Source of the DNA: Symbiodinium natans
Lineage: Eukaryota; Sar; Dinophyceae; Suessiales; Symbiodiniaceae
Length of the DNA stretch: 10,000 nucleotides
Assembly (NCBI GenBank): GCA_905221605.1
Contig: CAJNDS010002127.1
Span: 183,870-193,869, forward strand
Direction: 5' to 3'
Positions 1-6,389 of this stretch are shown in pieces. Positions within the stretch are counted from its first letter, which is position 1, and each line of letters begins with the position of its first letter. The notes under the pieces were generated by a model. It was not told where the DNA came from, did not search any database, and worked only from the letters and a program-made list of their open reading frames with translations. The position numbers were made by a program, and so were the translations under genes.

Positions 1-525
1 TCCAGATAATTCCTAAGCCTTTATGATTACACATTTTAACTAGTGACAGAAAAGATACGGTTAAAAGGGCGTACTTCGTTCATTGATTCGCTCACTGGCT
101 TGTAATCTTATATTCACGCGCAAATGCACTCATTACACTCACTTCGCCATGAATGCTGTCCTCACGCACTTGTTACTCCCAGAGAAGCTTATGATAATAC
201 AACTACGAAGAGAGCACATTGATTATAACATTGTAAGTTCATGCACGCATATTATGATTAAGGTGTGAACGCAGTAAAACCAAGGTTGGCCGTGTACTCG
301 CCAATCATTCTCTGAGTTCAACCGCCAGTCAAGGTACGTCCAACATTCCCCTTTCCTCACATCCTTCTGCCAAGCAAAGGACACGGGAAAAAGGGAGCGC
401 TCATTCACTCTACTAATTAATTCGTTCATTCACTTCCCTTGTTAGTACTTTGTTAGGGGTTTTATTGCGGCCTTTAATAAAGAACTGTGTGGGCCGCGTG
501 AATTCTTTTGTAGCGTATTTTACTG
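1..525. other. AT-rich intergenic DNA, no gene seen
   Basis: This stretch is AT-rich and full of short words such as cattcattcac and cgctcac. Only chance-sized open frames of about 60 codons occur (83-268 on plus, 223-429 on minus), and neither has a recognisable domain or a coding-like composition. I see no promoter, RNA gene or repeat array that I can support. It leads into the stem-loop cluster that starts at 526. Confidence 0.6.
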
Positions 526-594
526 CCCCGTTAAAATAGTATGAGAATAAGGTAAAGAATGCACGCTTATTCTCATAGTATTTTAATACGGGGG
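526..594. repeat. Imperfect stem-loop 1 (26/28-nt arms, 14-nt loop)
   Basis: The left arm at 526-551 (CCCCG, TTAAAATAGT, ATGAGAATAAG) is the inverted complement of 566-594 apart from one mismatch and a two-base insertion. The loop is 552-565. The arms are long enough to fold as a hairpin in RNA or to extrude as a small cruciform. The core CCCGTTAAAATA at 527-538 recurs in stem-loop 4. Confidence 0.85.
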
Positions 595-611
595 CTTCTT
601 CACTCCTTTCC

Positions 612-694
612 TAATTTTGCTTGGTGCTCAATTGAGTTCATGCGTCATTCATATCTTCACTCCTTATAACTCAATTAAACAAGCAAACAAATTA
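612..694. repeat. Imperfect stem-loop 2 (27-nt arms)
   Basis: The segment 612-638 (TAATTTTGCTTGG...AATTGAGTT) is complementary to 668-694 (AACTCAATT...AAGC...AAATTA), with a few mismatches and small indels. The outer and inner parts of the arms match best. A 10-bp perfect palindrome, CTCAATTGAG, sits in the left arm at 627-636. This is the second of four stem-loops packed into about 340 bp. Confidence 0.65.
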
Positions 695-721
695 GATTTA
701 AGAATCCAGAAAAATAGTATT

Positions 722-754
722 ACGGGCGAGTGAAAAGATAGTATGTTCGCCCGT
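722..754. repeat. Stem-loop 3 (8-bp perfect arms)
   Basis: ACGGGCGA at 722-729 is perfectly inverted as TCGCCCGT at 747-754, with a 17-nt loop. The sequence after the right arm (GTTAAAAG) resembles the TTAAAATA that follows CCCG in stem-loops 1 and 4, so it may be a decayed member of the same family. Confidence 0.6.
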
Positions 755-797
755 GTTAAAAGCCCTAATTTTCGAATCGAATTTCATGGTTTCGTTC

Positions 798-858
798 ACT
801 ATATTTAAACGGGCTTCGTGCTGTACTTCGTGCATTACAAGACCCGTTAAAATATAGT
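798..858. repeat. Stem-loop 4 (16-nt arms, one mismatch)
   Basis: ACTATATTTAAACGGG at 798-813 is inverted at 843-858 (CCCGTTAAAATATAGT) with a single mismatch and a 29-nt loop containing two GTxCTTCGTGC-like words. The right arm carries the same CCCGTTAAAATA core as stem-loop 1. Confidence 0.85.
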
Positions 859-878
859 TCTCTTCACGGTATTGTCAT

Positions 879-1291
879 TAGGGTCTTTAGGACCTTTAAG
901 GGTTTGTAAAAGTTTTAAGGGCTTTGAAGGGCTTCAAGGGCTTTAAGGGTTTTAGGGGTTCAAGGGTTTTAAGGGTTTTAAGGGCTTTAAGGGGTTGTAA
1001 GGGCTTTAAGGGTTTTAAGGGCTTTAAGGGTTTTCAGGGGTTTAAGGGATTTACGGGGTTTAAGGTTTAGGATCTAGGGTTAAGGGTTTAGGGTTCATCT
1101 TGGACATGGCAGGAGAAGTGGAAGCCGCAACAAAGGTTCTGGGGTTGGGGGGTTGAAGGGTGTTAAGGGGTTTTAGGGTTTGGGGGGTTTTAGGGGTTTG
1201 AAGGGGTTTAAGGACTGTGTTCTAGGGGTTTGAAAGGTTTGGCGGGGGGGGGGGGATTTGGGGCTTGGGGAGGTTTGGGGGAGGTTTGAAT
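879..1291 (+). repeat. Degenerate telomere-like G-rich array (TTTTAAGGG / TTTAGGGG variants)
   Basis: Units such as TTTTAAGGG, CTTTAAGGG, GGGGTTTAAGG and GGTTTTAGGGG follow one another from 879 to about 1096 and from 1136 to 1291. A roughly 40-bp non-repetitive insert (1097-1135) lies between. A 12-G run is at 1244-1255. The units differ from the 7-mer TTTAGGG by added T, A or G, as expected of an old array no longer maintained by telomerase, or of a related satellite. The strand reads G-rich on plus. Confidence 0.8.
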
Positions 1292-1313
1292 GGGCAAGAC
1301 CCACAGCTGTCTG

Positions 1314-1366
1314 CCCCCCCCTCCCTAAACCCGAAACCCGAAACCCTAAACCCTAAACCCTAAACC
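1314..1366 (-). repeat. Telomere-like array, C-rich on plus (CCCTAAA / CCCGAAA)
   Basis: A C run and then CCCTAAA, CCCGAAA (twice) and three more CCCTAAA units occupy this stretch. It faces the G-rich array that ends at 1291, making the first G-to-C orientation switch in the window. Confidence 0.85.
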
Positions 1367-1384
1367 GCAGCTTCGGAATCTGCC

Positions 1385-1406
1385 GCCCCTAGGAAGTCCC
1401 AGGGGC
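1385..1406. repeat. Short inverted repeat GCCCCT...AGGGGC
   Basis: GCCCCT at 1385-1390 is perfectly inverted at 1401-1406 with a 10-nt loop. It lies in a unique island (about 1367-1460) between telomere-like arrays. No function is implied. Confidence 0.45.
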
Positions 1407-1464
1407 AGAAACATCGCGCCGATGTCGTAGGGCTCTTGTGGGGCCTGAGCCGTGTGCAGCTGTA

Positions 1465-1543
1465 GGGTTTAGGGGCGCAGAGAAGTCTTAGGGTGGAGGG
1501 ATTGGGGTTTAGGGTTTAGGGTTGAGGGTTGAGGGTTGAGTGT

Positions 1544-1582
<39 letters not shown>

Positions 1583-1600
1583 GGTTTGGGGGGTTGAGGC
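1465..1600 (+). repeat. Variant telomere-like array dominated by TTGAGGG
   Basis: After two TTTAGGG units at about 1507-1520, about nine consecutive TTGAGGG units run to about 1583, one of them changed to TTGAGTG. The run of one A-to-G-shifted variant suggests local copying of a mutant unit (tandem duplication) and not independent decay. The array ends in GGGTTTGGGGGGTTGAGG. Confidence 0.85.
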
Positions 1601-1697
1601 TTTTTGAGGGGTTTGCGGGTTTAGTGCTCAGGGCGTGAAAGGACTTTAGCCTTGGGGGGGGTTCGTGTCAGAAGGCCCTTCGGGTTGACCTACGAAC

Positions 1698-1840
1698 AGG
1701 GTTTAGGGTTTAGGGTTTAGGGTTTAGGGTTTAGGGTTTAGGGTTTAGGGTTTAGGGTTTAGGGTTTAGGGTTTAGGGTTTAGGGTTTAGGGTTTAGGGG
1801 TTTAGGGGTTTAGGGGTTTAGGGGTTTAGGGTGTAGGGGT
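1698..1840 (+). repeat. TTTAGGG array passing into TTTAGGGG
   Basis: About 14 nearly perfect TTTAGGG units (1699-1796) are followed by about four TTTAGGGG units (to about 1832) and degenerate TGTAGGGG. The 7-mer is the Arabidopsis-type telomere repeat, also used by several alveolates and other protists. Perfect repetition of the 7-mer part suggests recent insertion or homogenisation. Runs of G3 spaced by TTTA can form G-quadruplexes. Confidence 0.95.
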
Positions 1841-1991
1841 GCGGGCAAGGCTATGCAGCCTATGTTTACACATCTCGAACCCCATAGCTTCGCGCGCTTC
1901 TTCTTCATGGAACCAACAAAAGTTGAAACCGTTCCACTACTGCCAAGGGGTGTATTCAGCGCCCCTAAGTTCGCCTTCATGAGTTTTCCAT

Positions 1992-2047
1992 TGAACCCTG
2001 AACCCTGAACCCTGAACCCTGAGCCCTAAACCCTAAACCCTGAACCT
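1992..2047 (-). repeat. Telomere-like array, C-rich on plus (CCCTGAA then CCCTAAA)
   Basis: About five CCCTGAA-type units are followed by CCCTAAA units. CCCTGAA is the complement of TTCAGGG, a third variant distinct from TTGAGGG at 1521-1583. It faces the G-rich array that ends near 1840 across a roughly 150-bp unique spacer. Confidence 0.9.
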
Positions 2048-2196
2048 GCAGAAGCTAGAGCCTGGACGAAACCCAGGCCCTGTAAGCAGAACCCCAAGCC
2101 ATTCTCAGCCCAAACCCAGTCTAAACCTCGAAAAACAAGAACCCCTGAACCCTTTGACTCAATAGCAGCATACTACAACCCTACAACCATATGGCC

Positions 2197-2276
2197 TTAT
2201 GACCCGAAGCCCTAACCCACAATATATCAAGAGGTTCTAAATGAAGTGTGTTTATGACCCAGAAGCCCTAAACCAC
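2197..2276 (+). repeat. Imperfect direct repeat, two copies 55 bp apart
   Basis: TTATGACCC(A)GAAGCCCTAA(A)CCAC occurs at 2197-2220 and 2252-2276, with one single-base insertion and about two further differences. The copies lie in a unique island (2048-2295) that also contains scattered AACCC words. No coding frame is evident. Confidence 0.75.
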
Positions 2277-2295
2277 TATAGGACCGGCTAAAGGT

Positions 2296-2401
2296 ATAGG
2301 GTTTAGGGTTTAGGGTTTAGGGTTTAGGGTTTAGGGTTTAGGGGTTTAGGGTTTAGGGTTTAGGGTTTAGGGTTTAGGGTTTAGGGTTTAGGGTTTAGGG
2401 C
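2296..2401 (+). repeat. TTTAGGG array, G-rich on plus (left side of head-to-head junction)
   Basis: About 15 TTTAGGG units, one of them TTTAGGGG, run almost without change from 2296 to 2401. The array ends directly at a GC-rich spacer and is followed by the opposite-strand array at 2535. This is the orientation expected when two chromosome ends are joined. Confidence 0.95.
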
Positions 2402-2534
2402 TCCGGGGTTTTTTGCACTCTTGTGGCCCCCCGGCCTCGTCTCCGGAGGCTGCCGGGCTGGCCAGGCGGCGCTTCGAGCGCCGGCCGCCTCGCGCGGAGT
2501 GGGTTCCGGGGAGGTGGGAGCCCACCTGAAGCAG
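2402..2534. other. GC-rich spacer with hairpins between opposed telomere arrays
   Basis: This 133-bp segment is much more GC-rich than the rest of the window. It contains a perfect hairpin at 2468-2482 (GGCGCT, TCG loop, AGCGCC) and another at 2512-2527 (AGGTGGG, AG, CCCACCT). No coding frame or RNA gene is recognisable. It separates a plus-strand TTTAGGG array from a minus-strand one. Confidence 0.85.
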
Positions 2535-2702
2535 CCCTAAACCCTAAACCCTAAACCCTAAACCCTAAACCCTATAAACCCTGTAAACCCTAAACCCTAA
2601 ACCCTAAACCCTAAACCCTAAACCCCAAACCCCAAACCCTATAACCCTATAACCCTATAACCCTACACCCTAAACCCTAAACCCTAAATCCTAAACCCTA
2701 AA
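2535..2702 (-). repeat. CCCTAAA array with CCCTATAA block
   Basis: CCCTAAA units run from 2535. They are interrupted by CCCTATAAA and CCCTGTAAA units (about 2568-2590) and by about four CCCTATAA-type units (about 2635-2665), then resume to 2702. The internal block of one variant again suggests local duplication. This array is the right side of the head-to-head junction. Confidence 0.93.
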
Positions 2703-2703
2703 C

Positions 2704-2724
2704 GTGCTTCTAAAGTCGAAGCAC
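2704..2724. repeat. Perfect 7-bp hairpin GTGCTTC...GAAGCAC
   Basis: GTGCTTC at 2704-2710 is exactly inverted at 2718-2724 with a 7-nt loop. It sits immediately after the end of the CCCTAAA array, in the unique island 2703-2837. Confidence 0.6.
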
Positions 2725-2837
2725 ACTGCAGTTTTGGAAAGCCGGAAGCGAAGAGCAACACAACATGGCTACCCGCCGCTGACTCGACGGAAAAGCACGC
2801 GCAAGCAAGGCCAGCCTTGGGGACCAAATGAACCCAA

Positions 2838-2905
2838 TTTAGGGTTTCGGGTTTCGGGTTTAGGGTTTAGGGTTTAGGGTTTAGGGTTTATTAGGGTTTA
2901 GGGGG
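2838..2905 (+). repeat. Telomere-like array TTTCGGG / TTTAGGG
   Basis: One TTTAGGG, two TTTCGGG and then TTTAGGG units fill this short array, with a TTTATTAGGG break near 2890. It diverges from the C-rich array ending at 2702. Confidence 0.9.
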
Positions 2906-2966
2906 TCATATACCCTAGACTACTATAATTCCTACTAAGGTATATCCATAAACCCTTTTAGGGTTC
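2904..2966 (+). repeat. Copy A of about 60-bp repeat flanking a gene remnant
   Basis: GGTCATATACCCTAGACTAC and the following bases match 3561-3621 with mismatches and small indels. The copy contains an internal inverted repeat (2908-2918 against 2935-2945, 11-nt arms, one mismatch) and a second small one (AACCC at 2951-2955, GGGTT at 2961-2965). Copy B lies beyond the unique segment 2967-3560, in the same orientation. Confidence 0.65.
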
Positions 2967-3009
2967 GCCTCGTTCAAAAGGACGCGGTTTGGGACGTAGG
3001 GCCAAAGGT

Positions 3010-3420
3010 ATCAGGATAGCGGAGGCGCGCGCCTCTCATCGACCTCCTTGTCAGCGAAGTACACGTGAGCATTTGCAGTCCGGAAACCAGGCGTAAAGTT
3101 GGACTGAATGATCTTGAAGGACGAAGGTGCGATGGAAGAGGCGCTTTGGTGTCTCCTCCCAGCACAAGACCGGCCTTCCTTCCCAGGTGGCATCGTGCTC
3201 GGACATTTCTGCACGCGGCATTGGCGAGAGCCATGCATCGCAGATTGCTGCATCAGAGACGCCGCTCATGCTCTCCCTTGATGTCGTGCACGAATGCAAG
3301 TGGGGTAACCCCCAATGCCGTAGAACTCTGCCAGTGGGTGCGCTTTTATCCACCTTCAACTCGAACTCTGCCCTTGTTGTCATGCTTGATGATCGTCAAC
3401 AGCATGCCCACAAAACCGAG
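3010..3420 (-). pseudogene. Probable frameshifted gene remnant, family unknown
   Basis: Read on the minus strand, several pieces in different frames look like protein. 3420 down to about 3346 gives GFVGMLLTIIKHDNKGRVRV before a TAA. About 3334 to 3297 gives LAEFYGIGGYPTCI in another frame. About 3240 to 3150 gives text including SEHDATWEGRPVLCWEE. About 3126 to 3030 gives FKIIQSNFTPGFRT and ANAHVYFADKEVDE, ending in TGA near 3011. Codon use in these pieces favours C, G and T at third positions. The plus strand is also open over much of the segment (3127-3456, 109 codons), so the strand is not certain. The GGYPT piece recalls the cis-proline region of thioredoxin/PDI folds, but no CxxC active site is visible upstream, so I do not assign that family. 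Unspliced exons are an alternative to frameshifts. Confidence 0.35.
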
Positions 3421-3560
3421 ACCCTGAACCCGAAATCACTGGCTATCAACGCCTGACTCCTAGAGCCCTAGAGCCCTCGTCTCCGAACCCCAATACGCTC
3501 GAAGACCAAAGCGAACATCGCACAAGCGCCAGAGAGCAAGAACTTTAACTCTAAAATTGA

Positions 3561-3621
3561 GGTCACATACCCTATTCTACTATCCGCGTAAGGTAATATG
3601 AACTATCAACCCTGTTTGGGG
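3561..3621 (+). repeat. Copy B of about 60-bp repeat flanking a gene remnant
   Basis: GGTCACATACCCTATTCTAC and the bases up to about 3621 align with 2904-2966, in the same orientation. The inverted symmetry seen in copy A is weaker here. The two copies bracket about 595 bp that hold the remnant at 3010-3420. Confidence 0.65.
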
Positions 3622-3703
3622 CCCTACGGAATCCCAATGCACAATGCCTCAATGCACCCTGAGACACTGCACCCTCAACTCTGCCATTCCCGGCCACCCT
3701 CAG

Positions 3704-3850
3704 CCCTGAACCCTAAACCCTAAACCCTAAACCCTAAACCCTAAACCCTAAACCCTAAACCCTAAACCCTAAACCCTAAACCCTAAACCCTAAACCCTAA
3801 ACCCTAAACCCTAAACCCTAAACCCTAAACCCTAAACCCTAACCCTAAAC
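3704..3850 (-). repeat. Long near-perfect CCCTAAA array (about 20 units)
   Basis: After one CCCTGAA unit, CCCTAAA repeats almost without error from 3711 to 3850. One six-base CCCTAA unit occurs near the end. This is the longest and cleanest telomere-type array in the window. It lies in the opposite orientation to the arrays on either side at 2838 and 4084. Confidence 0.96.
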
Positions 3851-3985
3851 ACTAATTAACCCGAACCCCCAAAACCCTAAATCCTAAACGGGGCCACCAA
3901 AACTTAAACCCTAAACCCGAAACCTCAAATCCTAAAACCTAAACCCTAAACTCAACCACCCCCCCCCCCCCCCCCCCCCCCCCCC
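3851..3985 (-). repeat. Degenerate CCCTAAA tail ending in a C27 homopolymer
   Basis: From 3851 to 3957 the units are decayed (CCCGAAC, CCCTAAAT, CCTAAAACC). The stretch ends in an uninterrupted run of 27 C at 3959-3985. A run of this length is prone to length errors in both replication and sequencing. Confidence 0.9.
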
Positions 3986-4040
3986 GACCCCGTATCCTCT
4001 AGACCCCGATTTTCCACCTTCGGCGTTTGATGGGTCGACT

Positions 4041-4078
4041 ACCACCTTGCCGCCTTGCAGTGTCTGCAAAGCGGTGGT
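4041..4078. repeat. Imperfect stem-loop with 5-nt bulge
   Basis: ACCACC plus GCCTTGCAG on the left (4041-4060) pairs with CTGCAAAGC plus GGTGGT on the right (4064-4078). The loop is 3 nt, TTGCC on the left arm is unpaired, and there is one G-U type mismatch. It stands in the unique island just before the 11-bp repeat. Confidence 0.6.
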
Positions 4079-4083
4079 CCCAA

Positions 4084-4209
4084 GGTGTAGGGTGTCAGGG
4101 TTCCAGTAAGGTTGCAGTAGGGTTTCAGTAGGGTTTCGGAAGGGTTTCAGTAGGGTTTCAGAAGGGCTTCAGCAAGGTTTCAGTAGGTTTTCCGTAGGGT
4201 TTCAGAAGG
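4084..4209 (+). repeat. 11-bp tandem repeat, consensus GGGTTTCAGTA
   Basis: About eleven units of an 11-mer (GGGTTTCAGTA and variants with GAA, GCAA or CCGTA) are arranged in tandem. The GGGTTT core resembles the telomere 7-mer, so this looks like a satellite derived from TTTAGGG by insertion of CAGTA-type sequence and then amplification. Confidence 0.85.
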
Positions 4210-4328
4210 TGCCGGCAGAAGCTGGGTGCAGTTTTTCCTGCAGTTGACTCTCTGGAATCTGCCAGGGCTTTCAGGGTTTAGGACTCAAAGGGTTAGGAGC
4301 TTGCTAGTTCATGGTTGGCATAGCATTA

Positions 4329-4384
4329 AACATTTACACTATATGCCTGATTGGGTTTTAATACCCTAAAAAATGTAAAATGTT
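4329..4384. repeat. Nested stem-loop in an AT-rich island
   Basis: AACATTTACA at 4329-4338 is inverted at 4374-4384 with one extra A. Inside it, GGGT at 4353-4356 and ACCC at 4363-4366 form a second stem around TTTAAT. The surrounding unique segment 4210-4477 has no supported coding frame. Confidence 0.6.
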
Positions 4385-4477
4385 ATCCAACTATGACAAA
4401 GCTTGGGGGCTGTCAAGAACGGAAGTCAGCTGGCAGCTGCCGTAAAGTCCCGAAGGGCACACATGCTTATGGTGGTC

Positions 4478-4531
4478 TAGGGTTTCGGGTTTAGGGCTTA
4501 GAGCTTAGGGCTTAAGGTTTAGGGTTTAGGG
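4478..4531 (+). repeat. Degenerate TTTAGGG array
   Basis: Mixed TTTCGGG, TTTAGGG, CTTAGAG and CTTAGGG units lead to two or three clean TTTAGGG units. Confidence 0.85.
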
Positions 4532-4683
4532 TTTGACGAAGCTGTTCTAGTGGCTCTGCCTAAGCCCGACACACCCGAACCCGAAGTTCGACCCCACTCC
4601 TTCCCGCCTGAAAGGCCCCAGTTTCGCAGCCCCTTGGCGACAATGCTGCAGATGCCCTGACACATGTAAAGTTTGGGACGATT

Positions 4684-4719
4684 AGGGTTTTGCGCGGTTT
4701 AGGGTTTAGGGCTGAGGGT
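4684..4719 (+). repeat. Short TTTAGGG remnant
   Basis: TTAGGGTTTTGCGCGGTTTAGGG and about two further units occur here. The segment between 4532 and 4683 is unique and non-coding as far as I can see. Confidence 0.7.
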
Positions 4720-4787
4720 CTCAAGGATCACTTGAGGTTCATGGGACGCGCTAGCTGTTTATGACTGGGGTTATATAGTCCTTTTTT

Positions 4788-5303
4788 CAACACACACACA
4801 CACACAGAGGCCCCCAGGCACCCACGCACACGTGCACGCACACCCGCACGCGCGCACGCACGCGCGCGCGCACAGACACGCACAGACACGCACAGACACG
4901 CGCAGACACACACACACAGAGACACAGACACAGACACAGAGACACAGACACACAGACACACAGACACACAGACACACAGACACACAGACACACAGACACA
5001 CAGACACACAGACACACAGACACACAGACACACAGACACACAGACACACAGACACACAGACACACAGACACACAGACACAGAGACACAGAGACACAGAGA
5101 CACAGAGACACAGAGACACAGAGACACAGAGACACAGACACAGACACAGAGAGACACAGAGAGACACAGAGAGACACAGAGAGACACACAGGCACACACA
5201 GAGACACATACACAGACACACACACACACACAGAGACACACAGAGACACACAGACGCACACAGACAGACAGACAGACACACACACACACACACACAGAGG
5301 ACC
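4788..5303 (+). repeat. CA-rich compound microsatellite ((CA)n, (CACACAGA)n, (CAGAGACA)n, (CAGAGAGACA)n)
   Basis: A (CA)n entry at 4790 leads to a CG/CA alternating section (4845-4874) and then to GACACGCA units. A long run of the 8-mer CACACAGA (about 4943-5077) follows, then an 8-mer CAGAGACA block (about 5078-5140), a 10-mer CAGAGAGACA block (about 5145-5185), and a mixed exit with (CAGA)n and (CA)n to about 5297. There is no T from 4834 to 5208. Open frames on both strands (Ser/Cys/Val-rich on minus, His/Thr-rich on plus) follow directly from this composition and are not genes. Confidence 0.97.
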
Positions 5304-5348
5304 CATTCGGGACGATGAAGAGAACGGGCTGAGGCATTTCACGACACG

Positions 5349-5362
5349 CAACTTCGAAGTTG
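5349..5362. repeat. Perfect 14-bp palindrome CAACTTCGAAGTTG
   Basis: The sequence equals its own reverse complement. It lies just right of the CA-rich satellite, in unique DNA. A dimeric protein-binding site is possible, but nothing else supports that. Confidence 0.6.
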
Positions 5363-5546
5363 TGAACTTGACGACTGGCATGCCTCGCAGATTCCTTGTT
5401 CTTCGCTCCACGCTCACGAAACAACCCCGCAAACATCCGGGTCAAACTACGCCACGGTCAAAGTTCAGACACAAAAAACTACACGTATGTAGGAAATGCA
5501 AAACCTTCACTGACTACCATGCTTCACAACGGCTCAATCTCAAGAC

Positions 5547-5909
5547 TTGATTTCCTGGCACTCCGCAATTGTTTTTGTTCGGGGCAGGTATCATCGTCAT
5601 GGGCCGGGCAGGGCCCAATCTCGCTTGGCCAATGGAGAATTCTCTGCGGAAGTCTCATCACGTGGATCAGCTAGTCCTCGATGTAGCCGAGCGCACGTTG
5701 TTCAAGCACTTGCGAAGTCTCCGGACATGGCACATAGGCAGAAAGGCTTCATTAAAAGCTGCATAAGCAGTGTCCGAAAACATGAAGGACCCGGGATATG
5801 GCAACGAATGCGCAGCGCAGGGTTAAAAGTACAAGACAGACAGGGCACGGCGAAACAGGAGCGTCGGGGCCACGTGTTTGGGCGGAACCTGTTCTCAGCT
5901 GCGCAATGA
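5547..5909 (+). CDS. Hypothetical ORF, 120 codons, doubtful
   Basis: This is the longest open frame in the window that is not produced by a simple repeat. It opens at ATG 5547 and ends at TGA 5907-5909, just before the CATA palindrome. The predicted protein is basic, with a stretch such as HRQKGFIKSCISSVRKHEG near residues 70-90, and has no signal peptide, membrane segment or motif I recognise. A second plus-strand frame (5569-5766) and a minus-strand frame also read through parts of the region, so openness alone is weak evidence. It could be a fragment of an older gene, an exon, or chance. The surrounding unique segment is 5304-5934. Confidence 0.2.
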   Translation: MISWHSAIVFVRGRYHRHGPGRAQSRLANGEFSAEVSSRGSASPRCSRAHVVQALAKSPDMAHRQKGFIKSCISSVRKHEGPGIWQRMRSAGLKVQDRQGTAKQERRGHVFGRNLFSAAQ

Positions 5910-5934
5910 TAGCAGGGTCCGCCCAGTAGCGGAA

Positions 5935-6002
5935 TACATACATACATACATACATACATACATACATACATACATACATACATACATACATACATACATA
6001 CA

Positions 6003-6036
<34 letters not shown>

Positions 6037-6275
6037 CACATATACATACATACATACATACATACATACATACATACATACATACATACATACATACATA
6101 CATACATACATACATACATACACACATACATACATACATCCTTTATGTATGTATATATGTTTGTATGTATGTATGTATGTATGTATGTACGTATGTTTGT
6201 ATGTACATACGTACGTATGTATGTATGTATGTATGTATGTATGCATGAATGTATGAATATATGTATGTATATATG

Positions 6276-6309
<34 letters not shown>

Positions 6310-6376
6310 TGTATGTATGTATGTATGTATGTATGTATGTATGTATGTATGTATGTATGTATGTATGTATGTATGT
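5935..6376. repeat. (CATA)n / (TATG)n palindrome, about 440 bp
   Basis: About 205 nt of (CATA)n at 5935-6139 is followed, after the 5-nt centre CCTTT (6140-6144), by about 232 nt of (TATG)n to 6376. The second half is the reverse complement of the first. The left arm has one interruption (about 6029-6046). The right arm has several: TTTG-type changes, a GTACGTATG section containing the perfect palindrome CATACGTACGTATG at 6206-6219, and ATGCATGAATG at about 6240-6260. Frames coding Tyr-Ile-His-Thr or Met-Tyr-Val-Cys repeats on either strand are an outcome of the 4-bp period. Confidence 0.97.
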
Positions 6377-6389
6377 TTCAGGCGACGCC

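Noticed and set aside
83-429. Two small open frames near the left edge
   Set aside because: About 60 codons each, no motif, and chance-level length for this base composition.
1698-2905. Regularly repeated short words with unique spacers, considered as a CRISPR-like array
   Set aside because: The repeats are contiguous 7-mers of telomere type in both orientations with irregular islands. There is no fixed repeat-spacer pattern, and the DNA looks eukaryotic.
4575-4600. GTTCGACCC at about 4584-4592, which fits a tRNA B-box
   Set aside because: No A-box at a suitable distance upstream, and no acceptor or anticodon stem could be folded by eye.
4728-5445. Several long open frames on both strands (up to 234 codons, Cys/Val/Ser-rich or His/Thr-rich)
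   Set aside because: They follow directly from the CA-rich satellite. All frames stay open because the repeat lacks stop codons, and the protein text is a periodic echo of the DNA repeat.
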